64,000 nt of DNA, taken from positions 1 to 64,000 of the forward strand of contig NZ_QFFM01000013.1 in the NCBI RefSeq assembly GCF_003129905.1, in the 5' to 3' direction. Under the pieces are notes generated by a model that had not been told where the DNA came from, made no database searches, and was given only the letters and a program-made list of their open reading frames with translations. Every line of letters begins with the position of its first letter. Positions within the stretch are counted from its first letter, which is position 1. A program made the position numbers and the translations under genes. This DNA is from Bifidobacterium callitrichidarum (GTDB lineage: Bacteria; Actinomycetota; Actinomycetes; Actinomycetales; Bifidobacteriaceae). This document shows, one piece after another, positions 1 through 10,057 of the stretch.

Positions 1-411
1 GAAGATGAAGAACACCCAGGTGAAGCGGGTGATCAGGGCCGCACCGATGAGAATGAAGATGCCGCGGAAGATCAAGGCGATGGTGATACCCACCGACAGC
101 ACGTACTTCTGGATCTGCTTGGGCACGGCGAAGTTCGACATGATGATGACGAACACGAAGAGGTTATCGATGGACAGCGAGTATTCGGTGAGCCAGCCCG
201 AGTAGAACTCGATGGCCGGCTTCGATCCGGCGAAGAACCAGATGCATCCGCCGAAGATCAACGCCATCACCACGAAGAAGGCGATGTGCTGCACGCACTC
301 CTTGGTGGAGGGCACGTGGGGCCTGCGTCCGATGATGAACAGGTCCACGATGAAGAACAGCGCGAGCACTACAAAGGTAATGATTTCAAATGCAAGAGGG
401 GTTTCTGCCAT
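1..411 (-). CDS. TerC family integral membrane protein (partial, C-terminus outside window)
   Basis: The first 137 codons of a minus-strand gene that runs off the left edge. The translation begins MAETPLAFEI and has several hydrophobic segments. It carries the TerC hallmark SLSIDNLFVF at about residues 80-90, an acidic and polar motif inside the membrane. TerC proteins are multi-pass membrane proteins; several members have been linked to tellurite resistance, metal (often manganese) export or co-translocational metalation. The substrate here cannot be read from sequence. The start ATG at 411 follows a stretch with no strong ribosome-binding site. The next gene on this strand is uvrB, 36 nt upstream of this ATG, so the two could be co-transcribed. 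The family call is secure, the function is not. Confidence 0.85.
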   Translation of the reverse strand, partial: MAETPLAFEIITFVVLALFFIVDLFIIGRRPHVPSTKECVQHIAFFVVMALIFGGCIWFFAGSKPAIEFYSGWLTEYSLSIDNLFVFVIIMSNFAVPKQIQKYVLSVGITIALIFRGIFILIGAALITRFTWVFFIF

Positions 412-446
412 GCTTCACTACCCTAATTTATGGAGTTGACGGAGAA

Positions 447-2588
<2,142 letters not shown>

Positions 2589-2653
2589 TTGTTCGCCTGG
2601 TGGATACCGTTAGGCTCTGTTAACGGATCCGGCGCGACGACGATCAGTCATCA

Positions 2654-3304
2654 CTACATGGACAAAGCCCACTGCCGGTAGAGGGCATCCGCCTGAGCCA
2701 GCATGTCCTGCAAGGGGCGCGTGGAGTCGACGACGACATCGGCGATGGCAAGGCGCTCCTCCTCGTTCGACTGGTGGAGGATGCGGGCCTCTGCCTGGTC
2801 ACTGGTCATGCCGCGATCGGCGATCATGCGTTCGACGCGCACGTCGATGGGCGCTTCGACGGTGACGATGTGGTCGAAGTCGAAGGGAATCGTATTGATG
2901 ACCTCCGCGAGCAGCGGCACGTCATGCACCACGATCAGCGGCCTAGTCGTATCCGTCTCGCTGCGTTCCGCCGCGGCGGCGGCATTCGCCTCGATCCACC
3001 GCGCCTCGTCATAGATCAGCGGGTGTTCGATGGCGTCGAGCCGCTCGCGGGCACCCGGTTCCGCATCGCGCCCGAAGATATGGCCGGCGACCCATGCGCG
3101 GTTCAGGGTGCCGTCCGGGTTCAGGGACTCCGGGCCGAACGCTTCGGCGATGCGAGGCAACGCTTCTCCCCCGGGCTCCACCACCTGCCGGGCCAACGCA
3201 TCGTAATCGATATGCACCGCTCCCAGTTCGCGCCATCGCGCCGCCACCGTGCTCTTGCCCGCGGCGATGCCGCCCGTCAATCCGATTCTCAGCATAAGTG
3301 CCAT
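2654..3304 (-). CDS. coaE: Dephospho-CoA kinase
   Basis: Last step of coenzyme A synthesis: ATP-dependent phosphorylation of the ribose 3'-hydroxyl of dephospho-CoA in the cytosol. The N-terminus reads MALMLRIGLTGGIAAGKST, a P-loop at the very start as in all CoaE proteins. It is followed by DYDALARQVV (substrate-binding Asp) and a C-terminal helical part with EEERLAIADVVVDST. From this start the protein has 216 residues, normal for the family. The open frame continues upstream to 3358, but that part lies inside the rpsA terminator hairpin, so I chose the ATG at 3304; the ATG at 3295 is equally possible. No clear ribosome-binding site is present. It lies between rpsA and uvrB on the same strand. 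Confidence 0.95.
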   Translation of the reverse strand: MALMLRIGLTGGIAAGKSTVAARWRELGAVHIDYDALARQVVEPGGEALPRIAEAFGPESLNPDGTLNRAWVAGHIFGRDAEPGARERLDAIEHPLIYDEARWIEANAAAAAERSETDTTRPLIVVHDVPLLAEVINTIPFDFDHIVTVEAPIDVRVERMIADRGMTSDQAEARILHQSNEEERLAIADVVVDSTRPLQDMLAQADALYRQWALSM

Positions 3305-3328
3305 GCTAATACGGCCGATACGAAGAAA

Positions 3329-3356
3329 CCCGGCCCATAAGGACCGGGTTTCATTC
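3329..3356 (-). terminator. rpsA terminator hairpin
   Basis: Inverted repeat GAAACCCGG / CCGGGTTTC with a short loop, 29 nt after the rpsA stop codon and before coaE. On the minus strand the stem is followed by TTCG rather than a long T run, so termination may be partial. Confidence 0.6.
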
Positions 3357-3384
3357 ACAGGCTAGGCGTTATGCCAGCGGCAAC

Positions 3385-4860
3385 TCACTTGCCGAGCAGC
3401 TGGTCGCGCAGGGCGGCGAGCTGATCGGAGTCGGCGAGGGTACCGGTGGTCGGCGCAGCGGAAGAGTAGTTGGAGGTCTCCTCGACCGGCTTCTCTTCCT
3501 TCGGGCCCTGGCCGTCGGCGGCTGCGGACTCGGCAGCGTTCTCCAGCTCCTTGGCCACGAACTCCTTGTGCTCCTCCCACAGCTCGTGAGCGGCGGCGTA
3601 CTGGGCCTCCCACTCCTCGCGCTGCTTCTCGTAACCAGCGATCCACTCGTTGGTGTTCGGGTCGAAGCCTTCGGGGTACTTGTAGTTGCCCTGCTCGTCG
3701 TACTCGGCCGGCATGCCGTACAGAGCCGGATCGAAGTCCTCGGAAGCCGGGTCAACGGAGTCGTTGGCCTGCTTGAGGGACAGGGAGATGCGGCGACGAT
3801 CGAGATCGACGTCGATCACCTTGACGAACACGGTCTCGCCCGGCTTGACTACGGTCTCCGGGTTCTCGACATGACGGTTGGCGAGCTCGGAGATGTGCAC
3901 CAGGCCCTCGATGCCGTCCTCGACGGAGATGAAGACACCGAACTGGACGATCTTGGTGACCTTGCCCTTGACGATCTGGCCGGGGACGTGGGTGCGAGCG
4001 AAGCGCTGCCACGGATCCTCCTGGGTGGCCTTCAGGGACAGGGAGATGCGCTCACGATCGAGATCGACGTCGAGCACCTCGACGGTGACCTTGTCGCCGA
4101 CCTTGACGACCTCGGACGGGTGATCGATGTGCTTCCAAGACAGCTCGGAGACGTGGATCAGGCCGTCAACACCGCCCAGATCGACGAAGGCGCCGAAGTT
4201 GACGATGGAGGACACCACGCCCTCACGGATCTGGCCCTTCTTGAGCTGGGACAGGAAGGTCTCGCGGACCTCGGACTGGGTCTCCTCGAGGTACTGGCGG
4301 CGGGACAGGACCACGTTGTTGCGGTTCTTGTCGAGCTCAAGGATCTTGGCCTTGATCTTCTGGCCGATGTACGGGGAGAGGTCGCGGACGCGACGCATCT
4401 CAACCAGGGAAGCAGGCAGGAAGCCACGCAGACCGATGTCCACGATGAGGCCGCCCTTGACGGCTTCGATGACGGTGCCCTCAACAACGCCGTCAGCTTC
4501 CTTGATCTTCTCGATGTCGCCCCAGGCACGCTCGTACTGAGCACGCTTCTTGGACAGAATCAGACGGCCTTCCTTGTCTTCCTTGGTGACGACAAGGGCC
4601 TCAATCGGATCGCCAACCTTGACGACCTCGTCGGGATCGACGTCCTTCTTGATGGAAAGCTCGCGGGAGGGAATCACACCCTCGGTCTTGTAGCCGATGT
4701 CGACCAGGACCTCGTCGTGATCAATCTTGACGACGGTACCCTCGACCAGATCACCATCATCGAAGTTCTTGATGGTGGAATCGACTGCCTTGATGAAGTC
4801 CTCTTCGGTGCCGATGTCGTTGATGGCGACCTTGGCGACTTCAGTGTTGTTCTCTGCCAT
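3385..4860 (-). CDS. rpsA: 30S ribosomal protein S1
   Basis: RNA-binding ribosomal protein that helps the 30S subunit engage mRNA. The 491 residues contain four S1 (OB-fold) repeats at roughly 36-105, 125-190, 208-280 and 295-365. The diagnostic strings GLIVDIGLRGFLPASL, NFGAFVDLGGVDGLIHVSEL and QFGVFISVEDGIEGLVHISE are visible. Four repeats followed by an acidic, low-complexity tail is the actinobacterial form; the Escherichia coli protein has six. The gene has no Shine-Dalgarno sequence: the ATG is preceded by an A/T-rich leader (see 4861-4910). It is the upstream neighbour of coaE and is separated from folD by a 261-bp gap with several hairpins. Confidence 0.97.
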   Translation of the reverse strand: MAENNTEVAKVAINDIGTEEDFIKAVDSTIKNFDDGDLVEGTVVKIDHDEVLVDIGYKTEGVIPSRELSIKKDVDPDEVVKVGDPIEALVVTKEDKEGRLILSKKRAQYERAWGDIEKIKEADGVVEGTVIEAVKGGLIVDIGLRGFLPASLVEMRRVRDLSPYIGQKIKAKILELDKNRNNVVLSRRQYLEETQSEVRETFLSQLKKGQIREGVVSSIVNFGAFVDLGGVDGLIHVSELSWKHIDHPSEVVKVGDKVTVEVLDVDLDRERISLSLKATQEDPWQRFARTHVPGQIVKGKVTKIVQFGVFISVEDGIEGLVHISELANRHVENPETVVKPGETVFVKVIDVDLDRRRISLSLKQANDSVDPASEDFDPALYGMPAEYDEQGNYKYPEGFDPNTNEWIAGYEKQREEWEAQYAAAHELWEEHKEFVAKELENAAESAAADGQGPKEEKPVEETSNYSSAAPTTGTLADSDQLAALRDQLLGK

Positions 4861-4910
4861 GTAAATATATGGTTTCTAATAGTGGATGGATAATTGCTCG
4901 TTATTAAGTT
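4861..4910 (-). promoter_or_regulatory. A/U-rich rpsA leader without Shine-Dalgarno
   Basis: On the minus strand the 50 nt before the rpsA ATG are rich in A and T (CCATATATTTACATG) and contain no GGAGG-like element, although most genes here have one. S1 mRNA in E. coli also uses a non-SD, A/U-rich initiation region that S1 itself represses. Similar autoregulation here is an inference. Confidence 0.5.
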
Positions 4911-4975
4911 ATCTGCACACCTTTCGGGCGCACAAATATCCAGAATACAGGCATCTATGGCCAAATTCCTTAGAG

Positions 4976-4999
4976 GAATCCGGGCGTGTCGCCCGGATT
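4976..4999. terminator. Hairpin between folD and rpsA
   Basis: AATCCGGGCG-tgt-CGCCCGGATT is a strong 10-bp stem. It lies downstream of folD on the minus strand and is the best candidate for its terminator, although no T run follows. A second perfect hairpin, CGGCAGTCC-acc-GGACTGCCG, lies at 5042-5062. Confidence 0.45.
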
Positions 5000-5041
5000 C
5001 TGCCTCTTTACCTCGGGGCCCCACCCCCGCGGCGTCGCCTA

Positions 5042-5062
5042 CCGGCAGTCCACCGGACTGCC
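5042..5062. repeat. Perfect short hairpin downstream of folD
   Basis: CGGCAGTCC-acc-GGACTGCCG, a 9-bp stem with a 3-nt loop, 60 nt beyond the folD stop codon. It may act with the hairpin at 4976-4999 to end folD transcription. Confidence 0.4.
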
Positions 5063-5121
5063 GCCTTAACGGCTCCGCGGGTGTGTCGCGGCGGTTCGGA
5101 TCCGTTGACCGCCGCGATGTT

Positions 5122-5997
5122 TCACAGCGAGCGCTCGGCCATCTCCACGACGTTGGCCAGGAGCATGGCACGGGTCATCGGGCCCACGCCGCCGGGGTTC
5201 GGGGTGTAGGCGGAGGCCTTCTCGTAGCAGGCCTTGTCCACGTCGCCCTTGATGCGGTAGCGGCCGGCCTCCTCGTCGAAGACGCGGCTGACGCCCACGT
5301 CCACCAACACGGCACCGTCCTTGATCTTGTCCGGCGTCACGAATCCGGCGGAACCCATGGCAGCCACGATCACGTCCGCACGACGCATGTGGTCGACCAC
5401 GTCCCTGGTACCGGTGTGGCACAGGGTCACGGTGGCGTTCACGGCGTTGCGCGTGAGCATCAGGCCGATGGTGCGGCCGATGGTGATGCCGCGACCGAGC
5501 ACGCACACCTCCTTGCCGTTCAGGTCGATGTCGTAGGCGTTGAGCAGCTCGATGACGCCGCGCGGGGTGCACGGCAGCGGCGTGCTGATGTCGCCGCGCA
5601 CGTGGAGCACCAGCTCGCCGAGGTTGTACGGGTGCATGCCATCGGCGTCCTTGGCCGGGTCGATGAGATCGATGATGGCGTTCTGATCGATGCCCTTGGG
5701 CAACGGCAGCTGCACGATGAAACCGTTGCACGCCGGATCCTCGTTGAGCTCCCTGACCGCCTGCGCGATGTCCTCGAACGTGGCGGTGGCGGGCAGCTCC
5801 TTCTTGACGGAGTTGATGCCCACCTCAGCGCAATCCGCGTGCTTGCCGGCGACGTACTTGACCGAGCCGGGGTCCTCCCCCACCAGCAGCGTGCCGAGGC
5901 CCGGCGTCACGCCCTGGGCCTTGAGCTTGGCCACACGCTCGGCGAGATTCGCCTTGATATCGGCCGCGACCTGCTTGCCGTCGATTTTTGTGGACAT
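5122..5997 (-). CDS. folD: Bifunctional methylenetetrahydrofolate dehydrogenase/cyclohydrolase
   Basis: Interconverts 5,10-methylene-, 5,10-methenyl- and 10-formyl-tetrahydrofolate in the cytosol, using NADP+. The protein has 291 residues, the normal length. Catalytic Tyr48 and Lys52 lie in [12 protein letters not shown]. Further hallmarks are FIVQLPLP, the signature [23 protein letters not shown], and the cofactor-binding [14 protein letters not shown] in the C-terminal Rossmann domain. It is divergent from znuA with about 100 bp between starts. One-carbon partners glyA and thrC are elsewhere in the window. Confidence 0.97.
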   Translation of the reverse strand: MSTKIDGKQVAADIKANLAERVAKLKAQGVTPGLGTLLVGEDPGSVKYVAGKHADCAEVGINSVKKELPATATFEDIAQAVRELNEDPACNGFIVQLPLPKGIDQNAIIDLIDPAKDADGMHPYNLGELVLHVRGDISTPLPCTPRGVIELLNAYDIDLNGKEVCVLGRGITIGRTIGLMLTRNAVNATVTLCHTGTRDVVDHMRRADVIVAAMGSAGFVTPDKIKDGAVLVDVGVSRVFDEEAGRYRIKGDVDKACYEKASAYTPNPGGVGPMTRAMLLANVVEMAERSL

Positions 5998-6095
5998 CGG
6001 TACCCTTCCTGTAGGTTTTCGGTGATTGTTCGCAACGATAGGCTACTGTTGGAACAAGTCCGTTTTGTTTCGCAGCTCAACGAAGAAGGCACGCC

Positions 6096-7382
6096 ATGGG
6101 TATTCGAATCACTCGACTTACGCGGCTTGCGGCCGTCGCCGCGAGTGCGGCACTGCTGTTCGCCACCGCCGCATGCGGTTCCCAGAACACCGCCGAAACC
6201 GAGACCGAAACCGACCAGAACACGTCTTCCAAGGCCACCGGTCCGATCACCGTGGTGGCCTCCATCAACCAGTGGGGTTCGTTGGCGGCCGAACTGGGCG
6301 GCGACGACGTGGACGTCACGTCCATCATGAGCTCCACCAATGTGGACGCCCACGATTTCGAGCCGAAGACCTCGGACGTGGCCAAGCTGTCCAAAGCCCA
6401 GATCGTGGTGGCCAATGGCGCCGGCTACGATTCCTGGGCCACGAAGTCGCTCACCAAGTCCACCACCATCGTCTCCGCCGCATCCGTGGTGGGCGCGATG
6501 GAGGGCGACAACCCGCACCTGTGGTTCTCCAAGGACGCCCGCTCCGGCATGGCCACGGAGATCACCGAGGCCTACATCAAGGCCCTTCCGAGCAAGAAGG
6601 CCGATTTCCAGAAGCGACTCAAGGAATGGCAGGCCGGCGAGAAGCAGCTGGAGTCCTGGGCCGAGGACTTCACCAAGACGCACGAGAATCTGACCTACGC
6701 GGCCACCGAGCCCGTGGCCTATTACCTTATGTCCGACCTCGGCTTCGAGGACTCCACCCCCAAGGGTTATGCGCAGTCGCAGGCCTCAGGCGGCGAGGTG
6801 GCTCCGGCCGACCTGCAGTCGTTCCAGAAGATCATCGAGGGACGCAAGGTGGACGTACTGCTCAACAACACGCAGGAGACCAGCGACGCGACCAACATGA
6901 TCACGGGCACAGCCGGCCGCTCCGACGTGCCGGTGGTGGATGTCAGCGAGCAGATGCCCGCGGACTCCGAAACGCTGGACGACTGGATCAACCAGCTCGT
7001 CAACACAATCATCGACGCCGTGGACCCGAGCTATGGTTGCGAGGACACCTCGGATAACGAGTCGGATTCCTCCGACGGCGATTCCACAGACACCTCAGCG
7101 GACGGCGACGGCGAATCGAGCGACGGCACCGATAGCGACGGCCAGTCCGCCAACGCCAGCGATGGCACCGATTCCTCTTCCTCCGATTCGACCGATTCGG
7201 ATTCCTCCGACAGCTCCTCCGGCACCGCCTCCAAGACCCGCACCTACATCCGCGAATGCAAGGCTACGAAGTCCGACACCTCCAAGGACAACCAGTCCAC
7301 GGACGGCACGCAGGACAACACGGACTCCTTCACCGACTCGCAGGTGCCCTCCAACGAAGGCCAAACCGATCCGGGCAAGTAG
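6096..7382 (+). CDS. znuA: Zinc ABC transporter substrate-binding lipoprotein with acidic Ser/Asp-rich tail
   Basis: Extracellular lipoprotein that captures zinc (possibly manganese) and delivers it to the ZnuCB permease. The signal peptide ends in a lipobox-like ATAACG, with the lipidated Cys near residue 28. Metal-ligand motifs of the cluster A-I (ZnuA/AdcA) family are visible: DAHDFEP and DNPHLWF supply His ligands, ATEPVAYYL fills the third ligand site with Glu as in related actinobacterial proteins, and the fourth is acidic. The last ~120 residues are unusual: almost entirely Ser, Asp, Thr and Gly, with two Cys and no His-rich loop. A GAAGG element 8 nt before the ATG supports the start. 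The gene ends in a strong terminator, yet znuC follows 243 bp later. Confidence 0.88.
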   Translation: MGIRITRLTRLAAVAASAALLFATAACGSQNTAETETETDQNTSSKATGPITVVASINQWGSLAAELGGDDVDVTSIMSSTNVDAHDFEPKTSDVAKLSKAQIVVANGAGYDSWATKSLTKSTTIVSAASVVGAMEGDNPHLWFSKDARSGMATEITEAYIKALPSKKADFQKRLKEWQAGEKQLESWAEDFTKTHENLTYAATEPVAYYLMSDLGFEDSTPKGYAQSQASGGEVAPADLQSFQKIIEGRKVDVLLNNTQETSDATNMITGTAGRSDVPVVDVSEQMPADSETLDDWINQLVNTIIDAVDPSYGCEDTSDNESDSSDGDSTDTSADGDGESSDGTDSDGQSANASDGTDSSSSDSTDSDSSDSSSGTASKTRTYIRECKATKSDTSKDNQSTDGTQDNTDSFTDSQVPSNEGQTDPGK

Positions 7383-7408
7383 CCTGTCCGACCCAACCTG
7401 TTCCCCTG

Positions 7409-7440
7409 GCTCCCCTCGACTCAACGAGGGGAGCTTTTTT
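7409..7440 (+). terminator. znuA rho-independent terminator
   Basis: GCTCCCCTCG-actcaa-CGAGGGGAGC followed by TTTTTT: a 10-bp G+C-rich stem with a clean T run, 26 nt after the znuA stop. The stem sequence is the same half-palindrome found in the dispersed repeat family. Confidence 0.9.
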
Positions 7441-7468
7441 GTTTGGCCCCGTTAATCCCCCCATTCTT

Positions 7469-7517
7469 GGCTCCCTTTGTCAGGGGAGCTGTCGGCACAG
7501 CCGACTGAGGGGTAGTC
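7469..7517 (+). repeat. Dispersed double-palindrome repeat, copy 1
   Basis: Begins GGCTCCCTTTGTCAGGGGAG and ends GCCGACTGAGGGGTAGTC. It contains one hairpin around CTCCC/GGGAG and a second around GTCGGC/GCCGAC. It lies between znuA and znuC, directly after a terminator. See the copies at 23129, 24931, 42673, 55201 and 61164. Confidence 0.8.
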
Positions 7518-7586
7518 AAACCGTTTATACCGATTTCGGTTCAATAGAACCCGTTTATTCCCTCCCTCGTCACACCAAACCGATAT

Positions 7587-7601
7587 TGAGAACGATTGTC
7601 A
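7587..7601. promoter_or_regulatory. Zur-like operator upstream of znuC
   Basis: TGAGAACGATTGTCA is a 7-1-7 near-palindrome that fits the actinobacterial Zur consensus (TGAAAATGATTTTCA-like). It ends 24 nt before the znuC start and would cover its promoter. Zinc-dependent repression of znuCB is therefore likely. I found no comparable site directly upstream of znuA. Confidence 0.65.
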
Positions 7602-7625
7602 GCATCATTTGCCACAATCGGCCTT

Positions 7626-8516
7626 ATGAGTGAATCATCCGATTGCATCGTCTTCCGCGATGCCGCCGTGCGCCGCGGCGACCGCATCATCTGGCAGCAT
7701 GGCAGCTTCGCCATCCCCACCGGATCGGTCACCGCCATCGTGGGCACCAACGGCACCGGCAAAACCACCATGATGAAGGCCGAGCTGGGCCTGCTGCCAT
7801 TGGCCGCCGGTTCGCTGACCGTGCTGGGCCGCCCGGCCGGCGAGCGGAACGCGCAGATCGGCTATGTGCCGCAGAGCTACACCTCGGACATCGATTCCAA
7901 CCTCACCGCCGAGCAGTCGGTGCTCCTGGGTCTAACCGGCACGCGCTTCGGCATCCATCTGGTCACCAAGGCGCAGAAAGCCAAAGTGCGCGAGGCCATG
8001 GAGTTCACCGGCATCGCGGACAAGGCCAAATACCGCCTGTCCGAACTGTCCGGCGGCCTGCGTCAGCGTGTGGCCATCGCCCAGGCGCTGGTGTGCGATC
8101 CCAAGCTGCTCATGCTGGACGAACCGCTCGCGAACCTTGATCTGGCCAGCCAGCGCGCCGCCGTGCATGTGCTCGCCAAGCTCAACCGCGAGCTCGGCAT
8201 GACCATCCAGGTGGTGGCGCATGACCTCAACATGCTGCTGCCGATCCTGACCGGAGCCGTCTACCTGCTGGATGGGCACCCGCATTACGCGGACATGGGC
8301 AAGGTGCTCGATTCCGACCTGCTCACGCACCTGTACGGCACGCAGGTGCAGGTGGTCACCACCCCGCAGGGCGATATGTTCGTGACCCCCACCCCGGACG
8401 AGCCGCTCGACCAGGTGCAGGACATGCATTCGGCCGCCGAGGTGGCGCAGATGCATCATCATTCCCATGATTCCGCGGTATCCGCGCCCGGCGCGGGAAA
8501 GGCAGGCGCGCGATGA
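7626..8516 (+). CDS. znuC: Zinc ABC transporter ATP-binding protein
   Basis: Cytoplasmic ATPase that powers zinc import through ZnuB. The 296 residues show Walker A GTNGTGKTTM near 40, signature LSGGLRQRVAIAQAL, Walker B LLMLDEPLANLD and the switch-His string VAHDLN. The C-terminus has a short His-rich stretch (MHHHSHDS) that could bind metal. The open frame extends to a TTG at 7596, but that lies inside the Zur-like box, so I chose the ATG at 7626. There is no clear ribosome-binding site, which suggests a leaderless or near-leaderless transcript. It overlaps znuB by 4 nt (ATGA). Confidence 0.92.
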   Translation: MSESSDCIVFRDAAVRRGDRIIWQHGSFAIPTGSVTAIVGTNGTGKTTMMKAELGLLPLAAGSLTVLGRPAGERNAQIGYVPQSYTSDIDSNLTAEQSVLLGLTGTRFGIHLVTKAQKAKVREAMEFTGIADKAKYRLSELSGGLRQRVAIAQALVCDPKLLMLDEPLANLDLASQRAAVHVLAKLNRELGMTIQVVAHDLNMLLPILTGAVYLLDGHPHYADMGKVLDSDLLTHLYGTQVQVVTTPQGDMFVTPTPDEPLDQVQDMHSAAEVAQMHHHSHDSAVSAPGAGKAGAR

Positions 8517-9349
8517 GCACCATCGATTTCTCGTTCGATCCCGAATGGATGGGCACGCTCACCGCCCCGTTCATGACCAACGCCTTCGTGGCCGGCCTGT
8601 TCATCGCCCTGGCCGCGGGCGTCATGGGCTATTTCACCATCGCGCGTCATTCCACGTTCGCCGCGCATGCCTTGGCCCACATCGGTCTGCCGGGCGCCAC
8701 CGGCGCGGTGCTGCTGGGGTTGCCGGTCTCATTGGGCATGGGCGTGTTCGCATTGGGCGGCGCACTGGTCATCGGCGCTTTGGGCAAGCGCGTCTCCGAA
8801 CGCGAGATCGCCACCGGCACCGTGCTGGCCTTCGCCACCGGTCTGGGCCTGTTCTTCGCGCGACTGTCCAGTTCCGCGTCCCAGCAGATGCAGTCGATCC
8901 TATTCGGCTCGATCCTGACCATCACCACCGACCAGATCATCGGATTCGCCATCTTCGACGTGCTGCTGCTGGTGCTGCTTGCCGTCATCTACCGTCCGCT
9001 GTTGTTCAGCTCGCTGGACGAGCAGGTGGCGCAGGCCAAGGGCGTGCCAATCGGCGTGATGAACGTGGCGTTCATGGCCATCATGGCCGGCGTGATCACC
9101 ATCGCCGTACCGGCCGTGGGCACGTTGCTGATCTTCGCGCTGGTCATCACCCCGGCCGCCACCGCCAATATCCTGGCGGGCTCGCCGTTCAAGGCCATGG
9201 TCATCGCCAGCGTGCTGTGCCTTGCCTCGATCTGGATTGGATTGGTGCTGTCCGCGATGTTCCCCGCTCCCCCGAGCTTCATCATCGTGACGCTGTCCAC
9301 CTTGTTCTGGGCCATCGCCAAGGCCGTCTCCGCCCTGAAGGCGCGCTGA
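8513..9349 (+). CDS. znuB: Zinc ABC transporter permease
   Basis: Membrane subunit of the metal importer, ABC-3 family, 278 residues with about eight hydrophobic helices. Family features include HSTFAAHALAHIGLPGATGAV near 45-65 and VPAVGTLLIFALVITPAATA near 205-225. Its start codon overlaps the znuC stop (ATGA), so the two are translationally coupled. The metal (zinc rather than manganese or iron) is inferred from the Zur-like box. A 29-bp perfect hairpin follows the stop. Confidence 0.92.
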   Translation: MSTIDFSFDPEWMGTLTAPFMTNAFVAGLFIALAAGVMGYFTIARHSTFAAHALAHIGLPGATGAVLLGLPVSLGMGVFALGGALVIGALGKRVSEREIATGTVLAFATGLGLFFARLSSSASQQMQSILFGSILTITTDQIIGFAIFDVLLLVLLAVIYRPLLFSSLDEQVAQAKGVPIGVMNVAFMAIMAGVITIAVPAVGTLLIFALVITPAATANILAGSPFKAMVIASVLCLASIWIGLVLSAMFPAPPSFIIVTLSTLFWAIAKAVSALKAR

Positions 9350-9366
9350 CGGACCATTCCGAACCG

Positions 9367-9431
9367 ATACGTCATACGAAGGTGCCCTCCGCTGAACCGA
9401 TGTCAGCGGAGGGCACCTTCGTATGACGTAT
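9367..9431. terminator. Bidirectional terminator between znuB and ispF
   Basis: A perfect 29-bp inverted repeat (arms 9367-9395 and 9403-9431, loop ACCGATG) between convergent genes. The core of the stem is GGTGCCCTCCGCTGA. The ends are A/T-rich enough to give short U runs in both directions. Confidence 0.85.
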
Positions 9432-9439
9432 GTTTCAAA

Positions 9440-9979
9440 TCAATCCCGGACGACCAAGGCGTTGGCGATGGCGGCGACGCCTTCGCCCCGGCCGGTGAAG
9501 CCCATCCGGTCGGTGGTCGTGGCGGTCACGGATACGCGGCACCCGACGGCCTCCGACAAGGCCGTCTCCGCCTCGGCACGTCGGGTACCGATCTTCGGAC
9601 GGTTGCCGATCACCGCCACGGACGCCGATACCGGCGTGAATCCATGCTCCGTCAGATGCGCCACCGTCTCCCGTAGCATGTCGGTGCCATGCATGCCGGC
9701 GCCATGGGCATCGGCGCCCACGCCGAACAACGAACCGATATCCCCCAGTCCGGCCGCGGACAGCAACGCATCGATGAGGGCATGGGCCGCCACATCGCCG
9801 TCCGAATCGCCCTCGATGCCTTCGTAACGCGCGGCCTGCACGGCGTCGGCCCCTTCCGGCACTGGCCAGAACAGACCGGCCAGCCACAGCGGACGCCCCG
9901 AACCGGGCTCGGCGAAACGATGGGCATCGAATCCCTGGCCGATCATCGGGGTCGCCGGAATCATCGGGCTGTCATTCAT
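9440..9979 (-). CDS. ispF: 2-C-methyl-D-erythritol 2,4-cyclodiphosphate synthase
   Basis: Zinc-dependent enzyme of the MEP isoprenoid pathway that cyclises CDP-ME 2-phosphate with release of CMP. Motifs include GQGFDAHRF (metal-binding Asp and His), [18 protein letters not shown] (third ligand His) and [16 protein letters not shown] at the C-terminus. About 179 residues, slightly above average. An ATG at 9985 exists, but GGAGG abuts it directly and is 6 nt from the ATG at 9979, so I chose 9979. carD lies just upstream on the same strand, the carD-isp linkage seen in other actinobacteria. Confidence 0.95.
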   Translation of the reverse strand: MNDSPMIPATPMIGQGFDAHRFAEPGSGRPLWLAGLFWPVPEGADAVQAARYEGIEGDSDGDVAAHALIDALLSAAGLGDIGSLFGVGADAHGAGMHGTDMLRETVAHLTEHGFTPVSASVAVIGNRPKIGTRRAEAETALSEAVGCRVSVTATTTDRMGFTGRGEGVAAIANALVVRD

Positions 9980-10012
9980 GGGCATCCTCCTCTCGACGGC
10001 ACAGCCCCCGAA

Positions 10013-10052
10013 AAAGCGAAAGCCCGGCCCGCAAGGTGCGGAACCGGGCCGA
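10013..10052 (-). terminator. carD terminator
   Basis: On the minus strand, GCCCGG and CCGGGC arms with a G+C-rich interior hairpin (TCCGCACCTTGCGGG) are followed by TTTCGCTTTTTC. It lies between carD and ispF and should attenuate readthrough into ispF. Confidence 0.75.
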
Positions 10053-10057
10053 AGCGA

